Shown piece after piece: positions 1-13,164 of a stretch of 64,000 bases of DNA (position 1 is the first letter of the stretch; each line of letters opens with the position of its first letter). Where the stretch lies: assembly GCF_003265705.1 (NCBI RefSeq), contig NW_020312817.1:33815820-33879819 (forward strand). Reading direction: 5' to 3'. A model generated the notes under the pieces. That model had not been told where the DNA came from and did no database searches. It saw only the letters and a program-made list of their open reading frames with translations. The position numbers and the translations under genes were made by a program. The stretch comes from Callorhinus ursinus. Its lineage: Eukaryota > Chordata > Mammalia > Carnivora > Otariidae.

Positions 1-1025
1 TCCCCCTCCCCCACTCTCTGTCTCTGGTAACCGCAAGTCTGATCTCTTTTTCTGAGTTTCATTTTGTTTTTAGATTCCACATATAAGTGAGATCATATGG
101 TATTTGTCTGTCTCTGTCTGACATTTCATTTAGCACTATGCCTTCAAGGTCTATTCATCTTGTTGCAAATGGTAAGATTTTCTTATTTTTTTATGGCTGA
201 ATAATATTCCACTGTGTGCATATACCACAGCTTTTCTATTCATTCATCTGTGGATGGACACTTAGGTTGTTTCCATGTCTTAGCTATTGTAAATAATAAT
301 GCTATGATCAATCGTGGAGGGTGCAGGTATCTTTTCAAGTTAGTATTTTAATTGCCTTTGGATACATTCCCCCAGGTGGAATTGCTGGCATATGTTAGTT
401 CTAGTTTTAAGTTTTTGAGGACCTCCATACTGTTTTCCATAGTGGCCATACCAATTTATAATCCCACCAAAGGTGCACAAATTCCTTTCTCTCCACATTC
501 ATGCCAGCATTTATTACTTACTATTTCTTGCTCTTTTGATGATGGTCCTTCTAACAGGTCATTCTAACATGTGATATCTCATTGTGGTTTTAATTTGCAT
601 TTCCCTAATGACTAGTGATGTTGAGCTTTTTTCAAGTACCTTTTGTATATTTCTTTGTAGAAATGTCGATAGGTACTTTGCTCATTTTTTAATTAGGTTA
701 TTTGTTTTTTTGCTATTGAGTTGTATGAGTTCTTTATATATTTTGGATATTAACCCCTTATCAGATATATGGTTTGCAAATATTTTTTCCCATTCCCTAG
801 GTTGTCTTTTCACTTTGTTGATGGTTTCTTTTGCTGCTCAGAAGCTTTTCAGTTTCATGTAGTCCCACTTGTTTATTTTTTCTTGTGTTGCTTGTGCTTT
901 GTCGTATCCGTAAAAATTATTACCAAGACCCATGTCGAGGAGCTTTGTTCCCATGTTTTCTTCTAGGAGTTTCATGGTTTCAGATCTGACACTGAAGTCT
1001 TTAGTTGATTTAATTTTTGTGTTTA
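1..1025 (-). mobile_element. Old L1 fragment, 3' part of ORF2 plus start of 3'UTR
   Basis: Read on the minus strand this is the C-terminal part of an L1 ORF2. On the plus strand it shows the familiar antisense landmarks: gcatataccac, a wgtggatggacacttagg-type block, the tttgcatttccctaatgac block and ccatactgttttcc. Frames are broken throughout, so it is an inactive fossil. The 3' end lies left of the window and no TSD can be checked. Clearly more diverged than the L1s at 38.5 and 58.8 kb. Confidence 0.85.
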
Positions 1026-2079
1026 TATTAATGTGCTAAAAATAATCATTGTCCTTTCAGCTACAAAAATCAAATTAAATTTTGTGTTTCTGCAGATTTC
1101 TGGTACTATTAGAGGACTTAAAAATATTTACTAAATGAAACCTATATAAATTAACTGATATGATGCCCAATTCACCATATATGATTAGATAGGACAGATC
1201 ATTTGGAATTAGATATCAAAAAAGTTTGATATATTTAAAAAATTTTACTTTTGTCTAAGTCAAATACAGTATGAATTAAAAAAGAAAATAGGAAGAAATC
1301 ATTGAGTGAGAAGTAAGAATCCCTTATTTGTAATCTTTTATCTACTTCTTATATTGTCTTACAATGTGAAGACTTTCATTCATTTATTCCTAAAATAATT
1401 ACATGTATGCTACATTAACATGATCAAGTGTAACTGTGATTTAAAACTCTATAAAAGTGAGTTGTTATATAACCATCGAATGAAAATGTTAGGATTTCAG
1501 ATATCTCAAAAACTTCACTCTAGTAAATTAATTAATAATTAATTTGTTGTAATGGAATTTCAGTTTTCACATACAGATAACTTTGACTCTTAACTACTCC
1601 CATGTGATTTCATTAAAAGTTCTGTCCTTAAATTCAGCTGGTTCACAGTTCTGAAAATTCCACTCTTCTAATCCCTTGGGACTACTGGCTCTATAATAGT
1701 CCAGAACTTTATGACACTGAAATCAATGTTTCAGTCTATGTCAGAGAGATATTTGCTGCTGATTTTGGAATATTCACCTTTTGAAATTTCACATTATGGA
1801 CTATTTACCTCTAAAACCAAAGTGTACATGCAAATGTAGAAGTTAAATTGTTGAATCAAGGAAACTGCCCTTAAATTTATTTTAATTTCACTTTGTGGAA
1901 TAGGTAATTTCCAAGTTTCTCTATATAATAAATATTAGAAAATATTTTATTCATCTCACATATATACTTTGCTTTCCTCTTGCTAGTGATAGTCTAGTGA
2001 CAAAATTTAGTTTTAAATAAAGTTCCTCTTTATTTGAATTATGTTTCTAAGTAATCCAATTCTGCAATACAACTTTTAA
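1026..2079. other. AT-rich stretch, nothing recognised
   Basis: About 1 kb of AT-rich sequence with stop codons in all frames. I see no repeat family, RNA gene or exon-like segment. It may hold fossils too diverged to recognise by eye. Confidence 0.5.
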
Positions 2080-3930
2080 ACTACATTTGGAAATTAAAAT
2101 AAAAACCACTTATAGATAATTCATAGAAATTAGAATACATTTAGAGCTGAATAGTCATAAAGCTAGTACATTTATAAGCTTATAGGATGCAGCTGTAACA
2201 ATATTTTGTGTGAATTTACAGTCTAAATACATATATGGGGAATAAATAAAAAGCTAAATTTTATTGAGCTAAACAGCCATCCTTCAAATTCCAAAATTAC
2301 TAGCAAATAATATCCATCCTAAAAATCAAAGGCAGTAAAAATAAAAATAATTTAAAATTTATTGAACACATATATTTTGGGGAAGAATCAATGAAACCAT
2401 AAGTTGGTTCTTTAAAAACAGTAAACAGTAACAAAAAAGGATAAAGCTTTGACAAGTGGAGATTAAAGAAAAAAAACAGATGAATAATAGCATGAAAAAG
2501 AGGATTATTGTAGATGCTATAGATAATATCACATATTATGGAATAAATTTATGTGAATCAATTTTATAATATTTATGAAATAAACAAATTTCAAAAGATA
2601 TAACTCTTCCAAAGTAACCTGAGAAGTTATAGAGTCTGAATAGTCAAAATAAAATCTAATAAAAACAGTGATCAACAGTTAAAAAGGACCTACAACTCCA
2701 TGCTCACACAATATTGATGATGAGTTCTATGAAACACTTTAACATATAATTCCAACCCTGCTCTTATATTTCAGAATACTGGGAGGAAAAAGGGATATTT
2801 TTCAATTTATTTTAGGACACCAGCATAATCTTGATACTAAAATTCAAAAAAACAGGGGAGTAATGGAAAATTACAGGGCAATTTTATTCATAGCTATAAA
2901 TGCAAGCATATTTAATAAAATATTAATGAGTCCAAGATGACAGTGTATAAAATTATAAACAGGACCTATGCTTAGTTTATTCAAGTAGCACATTGTTGCA
3001 TTAGCATAAGAAGTCAATTGTATTTATCATATTAAACATTAAAGTGGAAGAGTGTTACCATCATTTCAATATATGCACAAGGACCATATGACAAAATTCA
3101 ATGTCAGTTCCTGGTTAAAAGAATAAAATAGAGAAGAACTCTTTGCAGTTTAAGGGAACTTCCTTAATCTGGTAAAGCTATAAAAATTTTACAGAAAAAT
3201 TAAAATTATACTGTGATTTTGAAACTATTATTTCCTAGATTAAGAACAAGAAACAAGCCTATTATCATTTTAATTCAACATTAGTAAAGTAGTCAAATCA
3301 CTAATGAAGGAAAGATATATAAACATATAAATAAAACAATAAAATAATTAGAAAGTAAGAAATTGTCATTATTTGTGGATTATATGATTGTCTACCTAAG
3401 GAACTATATGGAAGCAATCAGTGTATGTATGTTTGTATATTATTAGAGAGTTTGTATAAATTAGAGAGTCTGGCATTTTCTGGATACAAAAATCAATGTG
3501 CAAAATCCAGTTGTATTTCAAAATGCCAGCAACAAAAATTTTTTAAACACAATAAGATAAATGCTTTTTACAATACAATAAAAACATGATGTACCTAGAA
3601 ATAAATCTAACAGAACAGGAAATGACTGAGGAGAAAATTTCAAAATGCTTGACAAACATGAAAGGACTTTAAGTGGAAAATTTAAAGATATGTGAACATA
3701 TGAATATTCAGTACAATTCTGATAGAATTCCCAGAACTTTTGGGTTTTTCTTCTGCTCCTTGCTAAAGTGATTCTAAAAGGTATTTGGTAATACAAAGAT
3801 CTATTAAAAGGCAAGACACTTGAAACTCTTGGAAAATTCTTAAGAGGCATTACTGATTATTAGAAAGCAAAAATAATTAAGATGGTGTACAATGGGGACA
3901 GAGTTAAAGAAACTAATCAAACACAGTGGA
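2080..3930 (+). mobile_element. Ancient L1 fragment, central ORF2 (plus strand)
   Basis: Decayed ORF2 in sense orientation. Recognisable blocks include the tacatttagagctgaat stretch, aatcaatgaaaccataagttgg (about 2387-2408), a block near 2820 matching the start of the RT domain, ggacaccagcataatc, and the aaaatcaatgtgcaaaatccag region near 3490. Every frame is interrupted. No poly(A) or TSD is visible. It meets an opposite-strand L1 fragment at about 3930; the boundary is uncertain by about 50 bp. Confidence 0.7.
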
Positions 3931-4274
3931 GGTTTTTATGTGAACATAAGCTTTCATTTCTTTGGATTAAATGCCCAGGAGCACAACTGTTGGGTTTTAT
4001 AAGTGTATGTTTAGTTTTTAAAGGAAATGTGGACTGTTTTCTAGAGTTGCTGTACCATTTTCCACTCCTACCACAAAGCATGAATGATCCAGTTTCTCTG
4101 TATTCTTGTCAGAATCTGCTGTTGTGAACTATTTTCTATTGTATACATTTTGATATAGGTTTTAATTTGCATTTCCCTAATACTTAATGCTGATGCACAT
4201 TTTTTCATGTGCTAACTTTCCATCTATATATTTTCTCTGGTGGAATGTCTCTGCAGGCCTTTTCATAGGTTTTA

Positions 4275-4822
4275 TTTATTTATTTATTTATTTATTTTTT
4301 ATTATGTTCTGTTAATCACCATACATTACATCATTAGTTTTTGATGTAGTGTTCCATGATTCATTGTTTGCGTATAACACCCAGTGCTCCATGCAGAACG
4401 TGCCCTCTTTAATACCCATCACCAGGCTAACCCATCCCCCCATCCCCTTCCCCTCTAGAACCCTCAGTTTGTTTCTCAGAGTCCATAGTCTCTCATCGTT
4501 CATCTTCCCCTCCAATTCCACCCCCTTCATTTTTCCCTTTCTGCTATCTTCTTCTTCTTCTTTTTTTTTTTTTTAACATATAATGTATTATTTGTTTCAG
4601 AGGTACAGATCTGTGATTCCACAGTCTACACAATTCACAGCGCTCACCATAGCACATACCCTCCCCAATGTCTGTCACCCAGCCACCCCATCCCTCCCAC
4701 CCCCAACCACTCCAGCAACCCTCAGTTTGTTTCCTGAGATTAAGAATTCCTCATATCAGTGAGGTCATATGATACATGTCTTTCTCTGATTGACTTATTT
4801 CGCTCAGCATAATACCCTCCAG
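4275..4822 (-). mobile_element. Young 5'-truncated L1 3' end inside older L1
   Basis: A 548-bp minus-strand L1 3' end, starting on the plus strand with its (TTTA)n/T tail and then gttaatcaccatacattac. It is flanked by a perfect 14-bp TSD, tttcataggtttta, at 4261-4274 and 4823-4836. It aligns by eye with the 3'UTR of the full-length L1 at 38.5 kb (same blocks near 38520-39010), so it belongs to that or a close subfamily. Truncated just before the ORF2 C-terminus. Confidence 0.93.
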
Positions 4823-5385
4823 TTTCATAGGTTTTAATTGGATTGTTTATATTTTCACTGTTTAATTTTGGGAGTTCTTTCCAAATTCTAGATACTAGTT
4901 CTTTGTTGGAATATGTGGTTTACAAATACTTCATTCCAGTATGTCTTGTCTTTGTCCCCTTATTAAAGCCTTTCATGAAATCAAAGTTTAGGTTCCAATG
5001 AAGTCCAATATATCCAATTCTCCTTTAATAATTGTGTTTTGAATGTTCAGTCCAATGACTCTTCACCTAGCCATAGGTCCTGAAGGTTTTCTCCTAGGTT
5101 TTCTAAAGGTTTTATAGTTTTATGTTTTACATTTTAAATCCTTGACTCATAGTAAGTAAGTTTTTGTATGAAGTGTATAATTTAACTTGAGAATCTTATT
5201 TCCCCCTATTGGTCTAATTATACTAGCATCATTTATTGAAAAGCCTATCTTTCCTCCATTAAATTGGTTTGTACCTTTGTCAAAATAAAATGGGCAAATT
5301 TGTATGCAAATATTTCTGGGTTCTTTATTCTGCTCTTTTGTTTTGTGAGTCTATCCCACCACCAGTACCATAGGCTTGAATAATA

Positions 5386-5470
5386 TAGCTATATATAATG
5401 TGCCATATATATGTATTTATATTAAATGTATGTATATGTATACATACATATATAATAATAATAATATAGA
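5386..5470. repeat. AT-rich simple repeat
   Basis: Imperfect (TA)n/(TATG)n/(AATA)n tract inside the old minus-strand L1, probably grown after insertion. Confidence 0.8.
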
Positions 5471-6510
5471 TAAAATGGAGTCTTAAAATTTGGTAGACTG
5501 ATTTCTTCTGACTTTATTTTTCCTTTTCAAAATTGTTTTAGCTATTTTAGATCCTTTGCCTTTCCATACAAATTTTGGAAGAAACTATTCTACATTTACA
5601 AAAATCTTGGTGAAATTTTGATATGAATTTTGTTATATCTGCATATCAGTTTGAGAAGAATTGACTGACATCTTTACTATGCTGTGTCTTTCAATCAATG
5701 AATATGGCATATATCTTCATGTATTTAGGTCTTTGATTTTTTCATTAGCATTGTATAGTTTGCAACATACAATTTCTGTATATCTTTGTTAGATTTATAC
5801 CCAAGTATTTCATTTTTCTGAGTGATTGCAAACAGTATTATATTTTTTAATTTTGGTGTTCACTATCATCACATAGACATACAATGGACATTTTTGTTTC
5901 TTTTGAATTCTGTGACCTTGCACGTATTAGTTCTAAGAGTTATTTTGGTAGATTCCTTGAGAATTTCTACTTAGACAATCATGTCATGTGCTAATAGCAA
6001 TAGTTTCATTTCCTCCATTCCTATCTATATGCCTTCTAGTTCCTATTCCTGTTTTATCGCATTGGCTCAAACCTCCAGCAATATTTTGAACAAGAGTGGT
6101 GAGAGCAGACATATTTGCCTTGTTTCTGATCTTAGGAAGAAAAGCATTCAGTCTTTCACTATTAAGTATAATGTTAGTTATAGGGTATTTTGTACCTGTT
6201 CATTATCAGTTGAGGAAGTTCCCTCTCATCTTATTTTTCTGAGATTCATTATCATTAATGTGTGTTGAATTTGCCAAATTTTTTCTCCATCAACTGATAT
6301 GATCATGTGACTTTTCTTCTTTAGCCCTGTTAATACAGTGAATTATATTGATTGATTTTTCATATATTAAACCAGTCTCATGCTGAGAACATGACAACAC
6401 ATAAGAGAGGTAAAAGTTTTATGAACTGAAGACATGTAGAAGAGGACCAGAGGTAGACTTTGCACTTAAAAAAGAAAAGAAGAAAGCAAAAGAAACAACC
6501 TAGGTTTCAG

Positions 6511-6568
6511 CACCAAAACAAAAACAAAAACAAAAACAAAACTAAACAAAAAAAACTAAACAAACAAA
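6511..6568. repeat. (CAAAAA)n simple repeat
   Basis: A-rich tract of caaaaa units. It may be the tail of an unrecognised retroposon in the otherwise featureless 6396-6655 interval. Confidence 0.8.
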
Positions 6569-6669
6569 GAAGATTTACACAGCTCGGGGTTAGGCATGGG
6601 AGAACAGTAATCTATTGTAACCTGAGAGCAGTAAAGGACCAATAAAGGTGGGTCTAAAATGAGAAGGGG

Positions 6670-6841
6670 AGGTGCCTGGTTGGCTCAGTCGGTTAAGTGT
6701 CTGCCTTCGGCTCAGGTTACGAATCCTGCATTGGTCTCCCTGCTCAGCAGGGGGCCTGCTACTCCCTCTCCCTTTGCCCCTCCCCCTGCTTGTTCTCTAT
6801 CTCTCTCTCTCTCTCTCTCAAATAAATAAATAAAAATCTTT
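6670..6841 (+). mobile_element. Carnivore SINE (SINEC), internal deletion
   Basis: tRNA-Lys-derived head ggtgcctggttggctcag, CT-rich middle, and an (AAATA)n-AAATCTTT tail. Perfect 14-bp TSD aaaatgagaagggg at 6656-6669 and 6842-6855. About 24 bp normally lying between the gctcaggt and tgcatc blocks are missing. Confidence 0.95.
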
Positions 6842-8188
6842 AAAATGAGAAGGGGTCCTCAGAGTGAGATGGAAGGAATAGCACTACACATGCTTTTCTT
6901 TTTTTTTTAGCTCCTCACAGCATGATGTTCAGTTCAGGCACTTACTTTCCCCACCATTCTTTAGTCTTCTGAATTTTGTTTCCCTTTTGATTGTGTTAAT
7001 AATTGAGGAAAAGTCTGCCCCCTTAATTAATACACACATCTCTCTTCCTGTTCTTTTGTTTACTATGATCTGTGCTTCCATGCTGAGTAGAACAGCAAAC
7101 TACTGAATTTTCTGGTAACTTCTAGCATTATCAATAAAACTCTCCTGGGCAGTTTCAAAGGTATTTTGTCCAATAAAGTTTTTTTTTTAATATTTATAAT
7201 TATGATTTAACATATAATCTGTTAAAAATATAATTAATTATATAATTTGACTTATTACTAAAGAGAATCTTCAGCCACTAGAATGTTTCTATTATAAATC
7301 TGTGTGATTCCAGATACCTGTGAAACTTCTTTGGATACTATTTTTTAAGGCCTTCTTCACCGGTTTTGTACTAATTTTCCTGCTTCCCAGATCTCTGCAT
7401 ATACTAGTTATTTAGTTATCTGGAGCTAACTTTTAGGCTCACTCTTACTGCAAATGCTGTGGTCAACTCCATCTTTCATTAACGAGAACTTGAAAACCCT
7501 AGTTGAAGTGTTCTAGTATACTTGTATTAAGGCAATTATGCCTTTGCTATCTTCTTACATCTAGGGTTCACTCTCCTATTCCATTTCTAGCACTGGAGAC
7601 CCTGTTTTTTTGACTTTATCTCAGTTTCTTCCTGGGGAATCTGTTTATCTGCTCTAACACCCGGACACCTCCGTGAACATTCTGAATTCCCAAAAGATTT
7701 AAATTCTTCTGAATCCCAGTAATTTTCTAAAAATCAGCCACTGCTTGTTTTCTGACTTATAGTAAATATGCTAGCATACCTCTTCGTTCTTCAGGGTTTT
7801 AAGATACTAAAGATTATACATTAAAAAAAAAATAGTACCACGAATTTTAAAAAAATCCAAGGAGCAGTCAAACTTATACTAACCTATCACCTAGGCATCT
7901 GTAAAACAATGGGAAAAAAAATCCAAAAACTAAGAGTCATTTCTGAACAAGCCCCTTTACGTTATACTGTAGTTCGTTTGAGTTATTCTATACAATGATT
8001 TCTTTCATGAATATTCCTTAGCTGTTTAATGACACCTGGTACCTTAGTTTCAAGATGCTCTACTGGTGCCCACTTCACTGTCCCAACACTGACAATCCTT
8101 AAGGTGGAAGGAAAATGAAGATGGTTAGTTATTTACTGTTGTTCTCACTGGAGTGAATCAGTACCAACTGATCTACATGAATTTGGCC

Positions 8189-8207
8189 GGGGGGGGGGGG
8201 GGGGGGG
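8189..8207 (+). repeat. G19 homopolymer
   Basis: Uninterrupted run of 19 G followed by c-gg-tgg. Unusual in this AT-rich setting; length may be affected by sequencing or assembly error. Confidence 0.9.
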
Positions 8208-8299
8208 CGGTGGCTGGAGGCCCAGAATGCCTGGAAGAGGACTTGAGATGTTATGGATGCCCTTAGGCTACCAGATTAGGGGCCTAAGGCATAAGAACT

Positions 8300-8320
8300 A
8301 ATATATATATATATATATTA
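8300..8320. repeat. (AT)n microsatellite, about 10 units
   Basis: Short perfect TA/AT tract followed by an imperfect tatatt extension. Confidence 0.85.
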
Positions 8321-9239
8321 TATATTCTCTGGATTAATGAACGGGGCTTCTATATCATAACCTTGAATTTAACAATTTCTTAGGTCCCTTTACCCTGCTT
8401 TCTAGTAAAAACTAGTCCCAAAGGAATATAGTAATGGTATCCACTAATTTGCAAGTATTGCCCATTCCCTGACTCAGAATGTTAGAACTTTAGGGGGACT
8501 TGAGAATATTAATCTAACTTCCACATGTTATGGATGAGGAAGCTTCTTGACGATTGTCTCTCAGAAATTTCTTCTAAATATCTTCTCTTGGTCACTTCAT
8601 ATAGCACTCATTATTTTATTAAGCTATTACAATCATATTCTAAATCGTATCTCTCCATTTACTGGAATGTAGCCAGTTCCTGACACTCAGATCCCCTCTT
8701 TCCTCCACCATATCATATTATAACAGCTATGGTTCCCAAAGGCCTGGAGTGAGTCAAAGAAGACATCAGTTCACTTAGTTTGGATAATCTTGGTAAAAAT
8801 TACTGCTCTCATAATGACCACTGAGATTATATAAACAGGCAGTGCCTTCAGTGACTTCTCCACTATAAACGCTGATAAGGCTTATATAGGCAACGCACTT
8901 GCTTACATTGGACAATCCCCTTCTAATTCAATTCCCTCCCATCACTGTGACAGCTACATCACATTTTAAGCACTTAAGTATTATTCAGAGATGTAATTCT
9001 GGAAATGTGACTGACTGAGTTCCAGTGTTTACTTTTGGTCTCATCCATTGATGCCAAGAACTCGATACTAATCACTGTTTGAGAGCCCTCACCTGAGTCT
9101 AGGTGTACTTGAACTTTGGACATCAGGCCTACAGCTCATAATAATAAGAGTTGTTTCTTGTGGATATAAATGAAATGTTTAATTTCCATTCAGCTTATAC
9201 ATTCAGGAATCAGAGATCATGTCAAGAATATATAAATGA

Positions 9240-9436
9240 GGGGCGCCTGGGTGGCTCAGATGGTTAAGCGTCTGCCTTCGGCTCAGGTCATGATCCCGGG
9301 GTCCTGGGATCGAGCCCCGCATCGGGCTCCCTGCTCCGCGGGAAGCCTGCTTCTCCCTCTCCCACTCCCCCTGCTTGTGTTCCCTCTCTCGCTATCTCTC
9401 TCTGTCAAATAAATAAACAAAATCTTTAAAAAAAAA
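9240..9436 (+). mobile_element. Carnivore SINE (SINEC), nearly intact
   Basis: Complete head ggggcgcctgggtggctcag, body with gagccccgcatcgggctccc and tgtgttccctctctcgct, A-rich tail. 16-bp TSD at 9224-9239 (aagaatatataaatga) and 9437-9452 with one mismatch. Little diverged and CpG-rich, so a relatively young copy. Confidence 0.96.
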
Positions 9437-9952
9437 AAGAATATGTAAATGAATATAAAAATAAAATAAAAGCTAAGTATTACACTTTTAAGTGTAGATA
9501 AATGCAGAGTAGATTTGGAATATAAGAACTGATATTCATAAAATCCATCTTCCCAATTAATACTAATTGAGTTTTAAAATATTTTATAATTTCTTCACGC
9601 TCTTATAACCAAACTTACAAACTTAAATTTGATATGTCAGAGTTTTCTTAAGTTTACACCCAAGCTTATTTTTATTATACCAGAATTCTTCATGAATTCG
9701 TTTTGTAATTCAGTGTCTTAAAATAGTGCCCCTTATTAAAATTTATTATTAAAAAGCCAAATAAATGTGTTTCAAAGATCATGCTATTTTTTAAGCTTGC
9801 ATTTACTTGAGCAAAACATATTTGTTTCAATTTTCTCTCTCTCACTATCTCTTTTAAATGAAGAACATAGTTCTTAAAATAGTGTCTGGCAAATAGTAGG
9901 TGCCAAAATATTAGCTGAATAAATTCTACGTATCACTTGAATTTTGTCTTCT

Positions 9953-10155
9953 TCTTCTTCATTTTTTTCAAGATTTTATTTATTTTTTTGAGAGAGAGCG
10001 AGAGCAAGAAAGAGCACGAGCGGGGTGAAGGGCAGAGGGAGAAGCAGACTCCCCGCTGAGCAGAGAGCCCGATGCGGGGCTTGATCTTGGGACTCCGGAA
10101 TCATGACCTGAGCTGAAGGCAGATGCTTAACCGACTGGGCCACCCAGGTGCCCCA
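9953..10155 (-). mobile_element. Carnivore SINE (SINEC)
   Basis: Full-length element with T-rich tail at left and gccacccaggtgcccc head at right. TSD of 13 bp, aattttgtcttct at 9940-9952 and agttttgtcttct at 10156-10168 (one mismatch). Confidence 0.93.
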
Positions 10156-10394
10156 AGTTTTGTCTTCTAAGACAATAAAGGAAGACAATAGGTAATTAAA
10201 TTACATAATACTAACATGTTGCTAATCCTTTATAGAGTTTCACACACATGATCCATTTTCTTTCTCAGAGTATTATATAAAACGATGTCCTTATCATGTT
10301 TATTTATAAGAACTAGGAAGCTGAATTTTGGGCTTGCCAAAGAGCCAAGAACCAAAACATGAATCTACATTGTATGTCTTTCAATAATAAAAAC

Positions 10395-10600
10395 TCACTT
10401 ATTCAGCACTCATTATATTCCAATAATTGTGTAAGTGCTTTACCATAATCATCTTAGTGAAGCCACATGACAACCTTTTTATATGGAGAGGAAATTTGAG
10501 GTTTATATAGGTTAAGTGGTAAGTCCCGAGTGATACAGGTAGGATTATAGGTTCTTTGGATAGCAGGGCACAATGCAAAGACACTCCGAGAGATGGAAGT
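10395..10600 (-). mobile_element. MIR fossil
   Basis: Antisense MIR pattern: attcagcactcattatattcc, gtaagtgctttacc, then a gaggaaatttgaggtt-type block and a gttaagtggtaag block in the expected order. Strongly diverged. Confidence 0.65.
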
Positions 10601-12600
10601 TAGAACTCTGTTACTTCCAGCTCCAGATGAGAAGCTACAAGGGTGCTGCATCCAGGGACTGGGGACCAGCAAGCTGGAGGCAGCTCACCTATGGCAAGGG
10701 AGGTGGGACAGCTACATTTTGAAGGCTCCCTATGAACAGACTAAAGTGAATAATTTCATGGGCTCCAGGGTTTAGGGGCTGTTTCTCATTGTCTGCATGC
10801 AGCCCAGGGCAGTTTGAGCACAGTTATACTGGCCCTGAAATGAGAAAGCCTGCTAAGGGAAATGGCTGGGGTATGGACATAATCAGTCACTCAAGAGAAC
10901 TGATCTACCAGTGATCAGACCCTCAAAACTGGATCAGGACAGCACTGAAAACAACAATTACAAACATAGAGAGAGGTATATTTCTGAGTCTGTCTCTGTG
11001 TCTAGGAATGGCTTTGTAATGTGGTTTGAGTTCCAAAGGGATGTTACATAAGGTCTTAATTTTAAGGACCGTTACCAGGTGGCATGTTCTCCTGTCCTCC
11101 TACACCTGGAAAAAGCTAAAATTACTGGAGGAAGGCTTTTTCTGCAGTCTGCTCATACTAGCTCTATCATCCATGCTCAGTTACCCCCTTCCAGAAAGTT
11201 AGCTAGACTACCCTCAAAAAGAGAGGCCCACAAAAGACAGGAGGATTGCAGGGACTTTCCTCTACTTTTCCCAGGATTAGAGAAAGTTCACTCCTTCTCT
11301 GTAGGGGGTGATGGTTAAGTTTCTCTTTTATCTCTTTTTCTCTCTCAGCCACTGTCCTTTCTCCTTCTCACTGAAGCCTCCTGGGCCTCTGTGCTCCTCA
11401 GCAGTGTAAAGAATTTTTTTTTTTTTTTAGTATACTCTCAAATTAGGACCTTATGCAAAAGGAAAGAATAAGGAAGGATATGGAGAAGCCTAGGAAGGAA
11501 GAAAGTGTCCAGTGTCGGTGGAGTATTTATTCAGTTCCTGGACAATTTAGAAGGTTTTTAATATGTCCCCTCTGGCTGGATTTTGTAACCTGATTGAAGT
11601 TTTACTATGCAAAGTCACTAGCACTGTTACTAAAATGATAGTTCTAAGAGGTAAATAATTTAATTCGATTCTAAAACTTCCAAATGCTTTAAATTATTTT
11701 TGCCAGAATGTAGATTTCATGTTTAAATTTAATTTTCCTGATAGTATGAGGATGTGTTAATGCATGCCAAATTGTTTTTGTTTCGTTACATAATGAAATA
11801 GTAGGGGATGAAAAAATTTCCAGCAGACTTAATAAAATTTTTAAAATTAGTTATTTTGTAAAACAAAAGGCAAAGCTTGCTCAATTCTGCAGTTGTATGG
11901 AGCCAATATTCTTATGCTCTTTTTTCCTCCACACCACCTTTTCGGCTTTCCAAGGTCTACCAGATACTCTTTCTTTAATGAATTTCAACTCAGATTTTCC
12001 CTGCCAAGTTCCAAAAAGAATTTTCAAAATGGTTTTTCCTACTTGCTACCAAATTCAAGATGAGTAGAAATACTATGAATATTTCTCTGACATTGACTCT
12101 ATGTCTTATTATTTAAGAATCTGAGAGGTCAAATGTATGACCCACTACATATAGGGAAGTTTGAAGAGAAGAGCATCTGGTAAATCAAGAGAGAGAGAGT
12201 TGAAACTCAGTTAACTCCTTATTAACTTGTTCTACCAAACAGGTGTGTTCTCCATTCCCTTCATACTGACTATTGCCCACAGTACAGGCTCAGTACCAAA
12301 CGGACAAGTCACTTTCAATCCACATCCTCCACAAGTGAAAAGCTGTGTGCTTAACCAGTGCCACCTGGGCTGGTTTCAGACATTTTTAGATTAGTTGTAT
12401 CAATTATTATAAATTCAAATTTGAACAAAAGAGAATGTAAACTAATGAAATCTTAGTGCAAAAGATGATTCCTTGACCTTGATGAACTTGAAAATGATGT
12501 TGAACATGGGGGAAAAACTCGATAAATGTGAATTAGTTAAACTAAAATTGATATTATAAAATTTACTGCCACATTAGGTAGAAAAAGACACCTGGAAAAA
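10601..12600. other. No recognised gene or repeat family
   Basis: The 10601-11400 part has a somewhat higher GC content and short ORFs, none with a recognisable domain. A T14 run lies near 11416. It could be an old LTR or a unique segment; I cannot tell. Confidence 0.45.
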
Positions 12601-12610
12601 AAGATGGGGA

Positions 12611-12810
12611 GGGGCGCCTGGGTGGCTCAGTTGGTTAAGCGACTGCCTTCGGCTCAGGTCATGATCCCGGAGTCCCGGGATCAAGTCCCACATCGGGCTT
12701 CCTGCTCAGCAGGGAGTCTGCTTCTCCCTCTGACCCTCTTCCCTCTCGTGCTTTCTATCTCTCATTCTCTCTCTCTCTCTCAAATAAATAAATAAAATCT
12801 TAAAAAAAAG
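12611..12810 (+). mobile_element. Carnivore SINE, ctgaccctcttccctctc subtype
   Basis: Head ggggcgcctgggtggctcag, then gcgactgccttcggctcag and the diagnostic ctctgaccctcttccctctc. TSD aagatgggga at 12601-12610 and 12811-12820. Same subtype as the copies at 25358 and 57452. Confidence 0.94.
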
Positions 12811-13164
12811 AAGATGGGGAGAAATTGTAAAGACCTAGAAGGATTCTATACTCAGATTGCTTAACAAATGCCTGTAAGTTTTCACTCCGCTTTAAGGAAA
12901 CCAAAACTAATGCATGACAGGTATGGTTTGTAAAATAAGATGACTAGGACTCTAGTTAAAGGACTTAAATACAAAATAACTTCAAGTGAATTGTCAAGTG
13001 TTTATATATTTATCTCACTTACATAAAGATAAAATATTCATTGTTTCATTTACGTATATGTACATACTTATGTGTATTACACATTTTTGTTTTATTACAG
13101 TATCCCACTTAAGCTGATTTTTTTTTCCGGAGTAATTACTGGCCTTAATCATGTTGGGTAATAA

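Larger units (their letters stand above)
3931..6395 (-). mobile_element. Ancient L1 fragment, ORF2 RT to C-terminus (minus strand)
   Basis: Antisense ORF2 blocks run in the expected order from the 3' region at the left to the RT palm at the right: ggattaaatgcccaggagcac, ctctagatactagttct-type text near 4890, agcatcatttattgaaaag, ccatacaaattttgg, tttatacccaagtattt, and the caagagtggtgagagcagacat block near 6090, which is the antisense of the RT region. About 2 kb once the younger insertion at 4275-4822 is removed. Non-coding fossil. Confidence 0.8.
6856..9223. other. Single-copy-like AT-rich DNA, nothing recognised
   Basis: No exon, RNA gene or clear repeat family seen apart from the G run and TA tract listed separately. 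Contains short A/T runs (7173-7188, 7822-7832). Confidence 0.5.

Noticed and set aside
2080..6395. Twin-priming (5' inversion) of one L1
   Set aside because: Twin priming gives a minus segment to the left of a plus segment in either insertion orientation. Here plus precedes minus, so two independent fragments fit better.
9240..9315. Functional tRNA-Lys gene
   Set aside because: The tRNA-like part is the head of a SINE with TSD and A tail. Similar heads occur in 25 copies, and the cloverleaf is degenerate.
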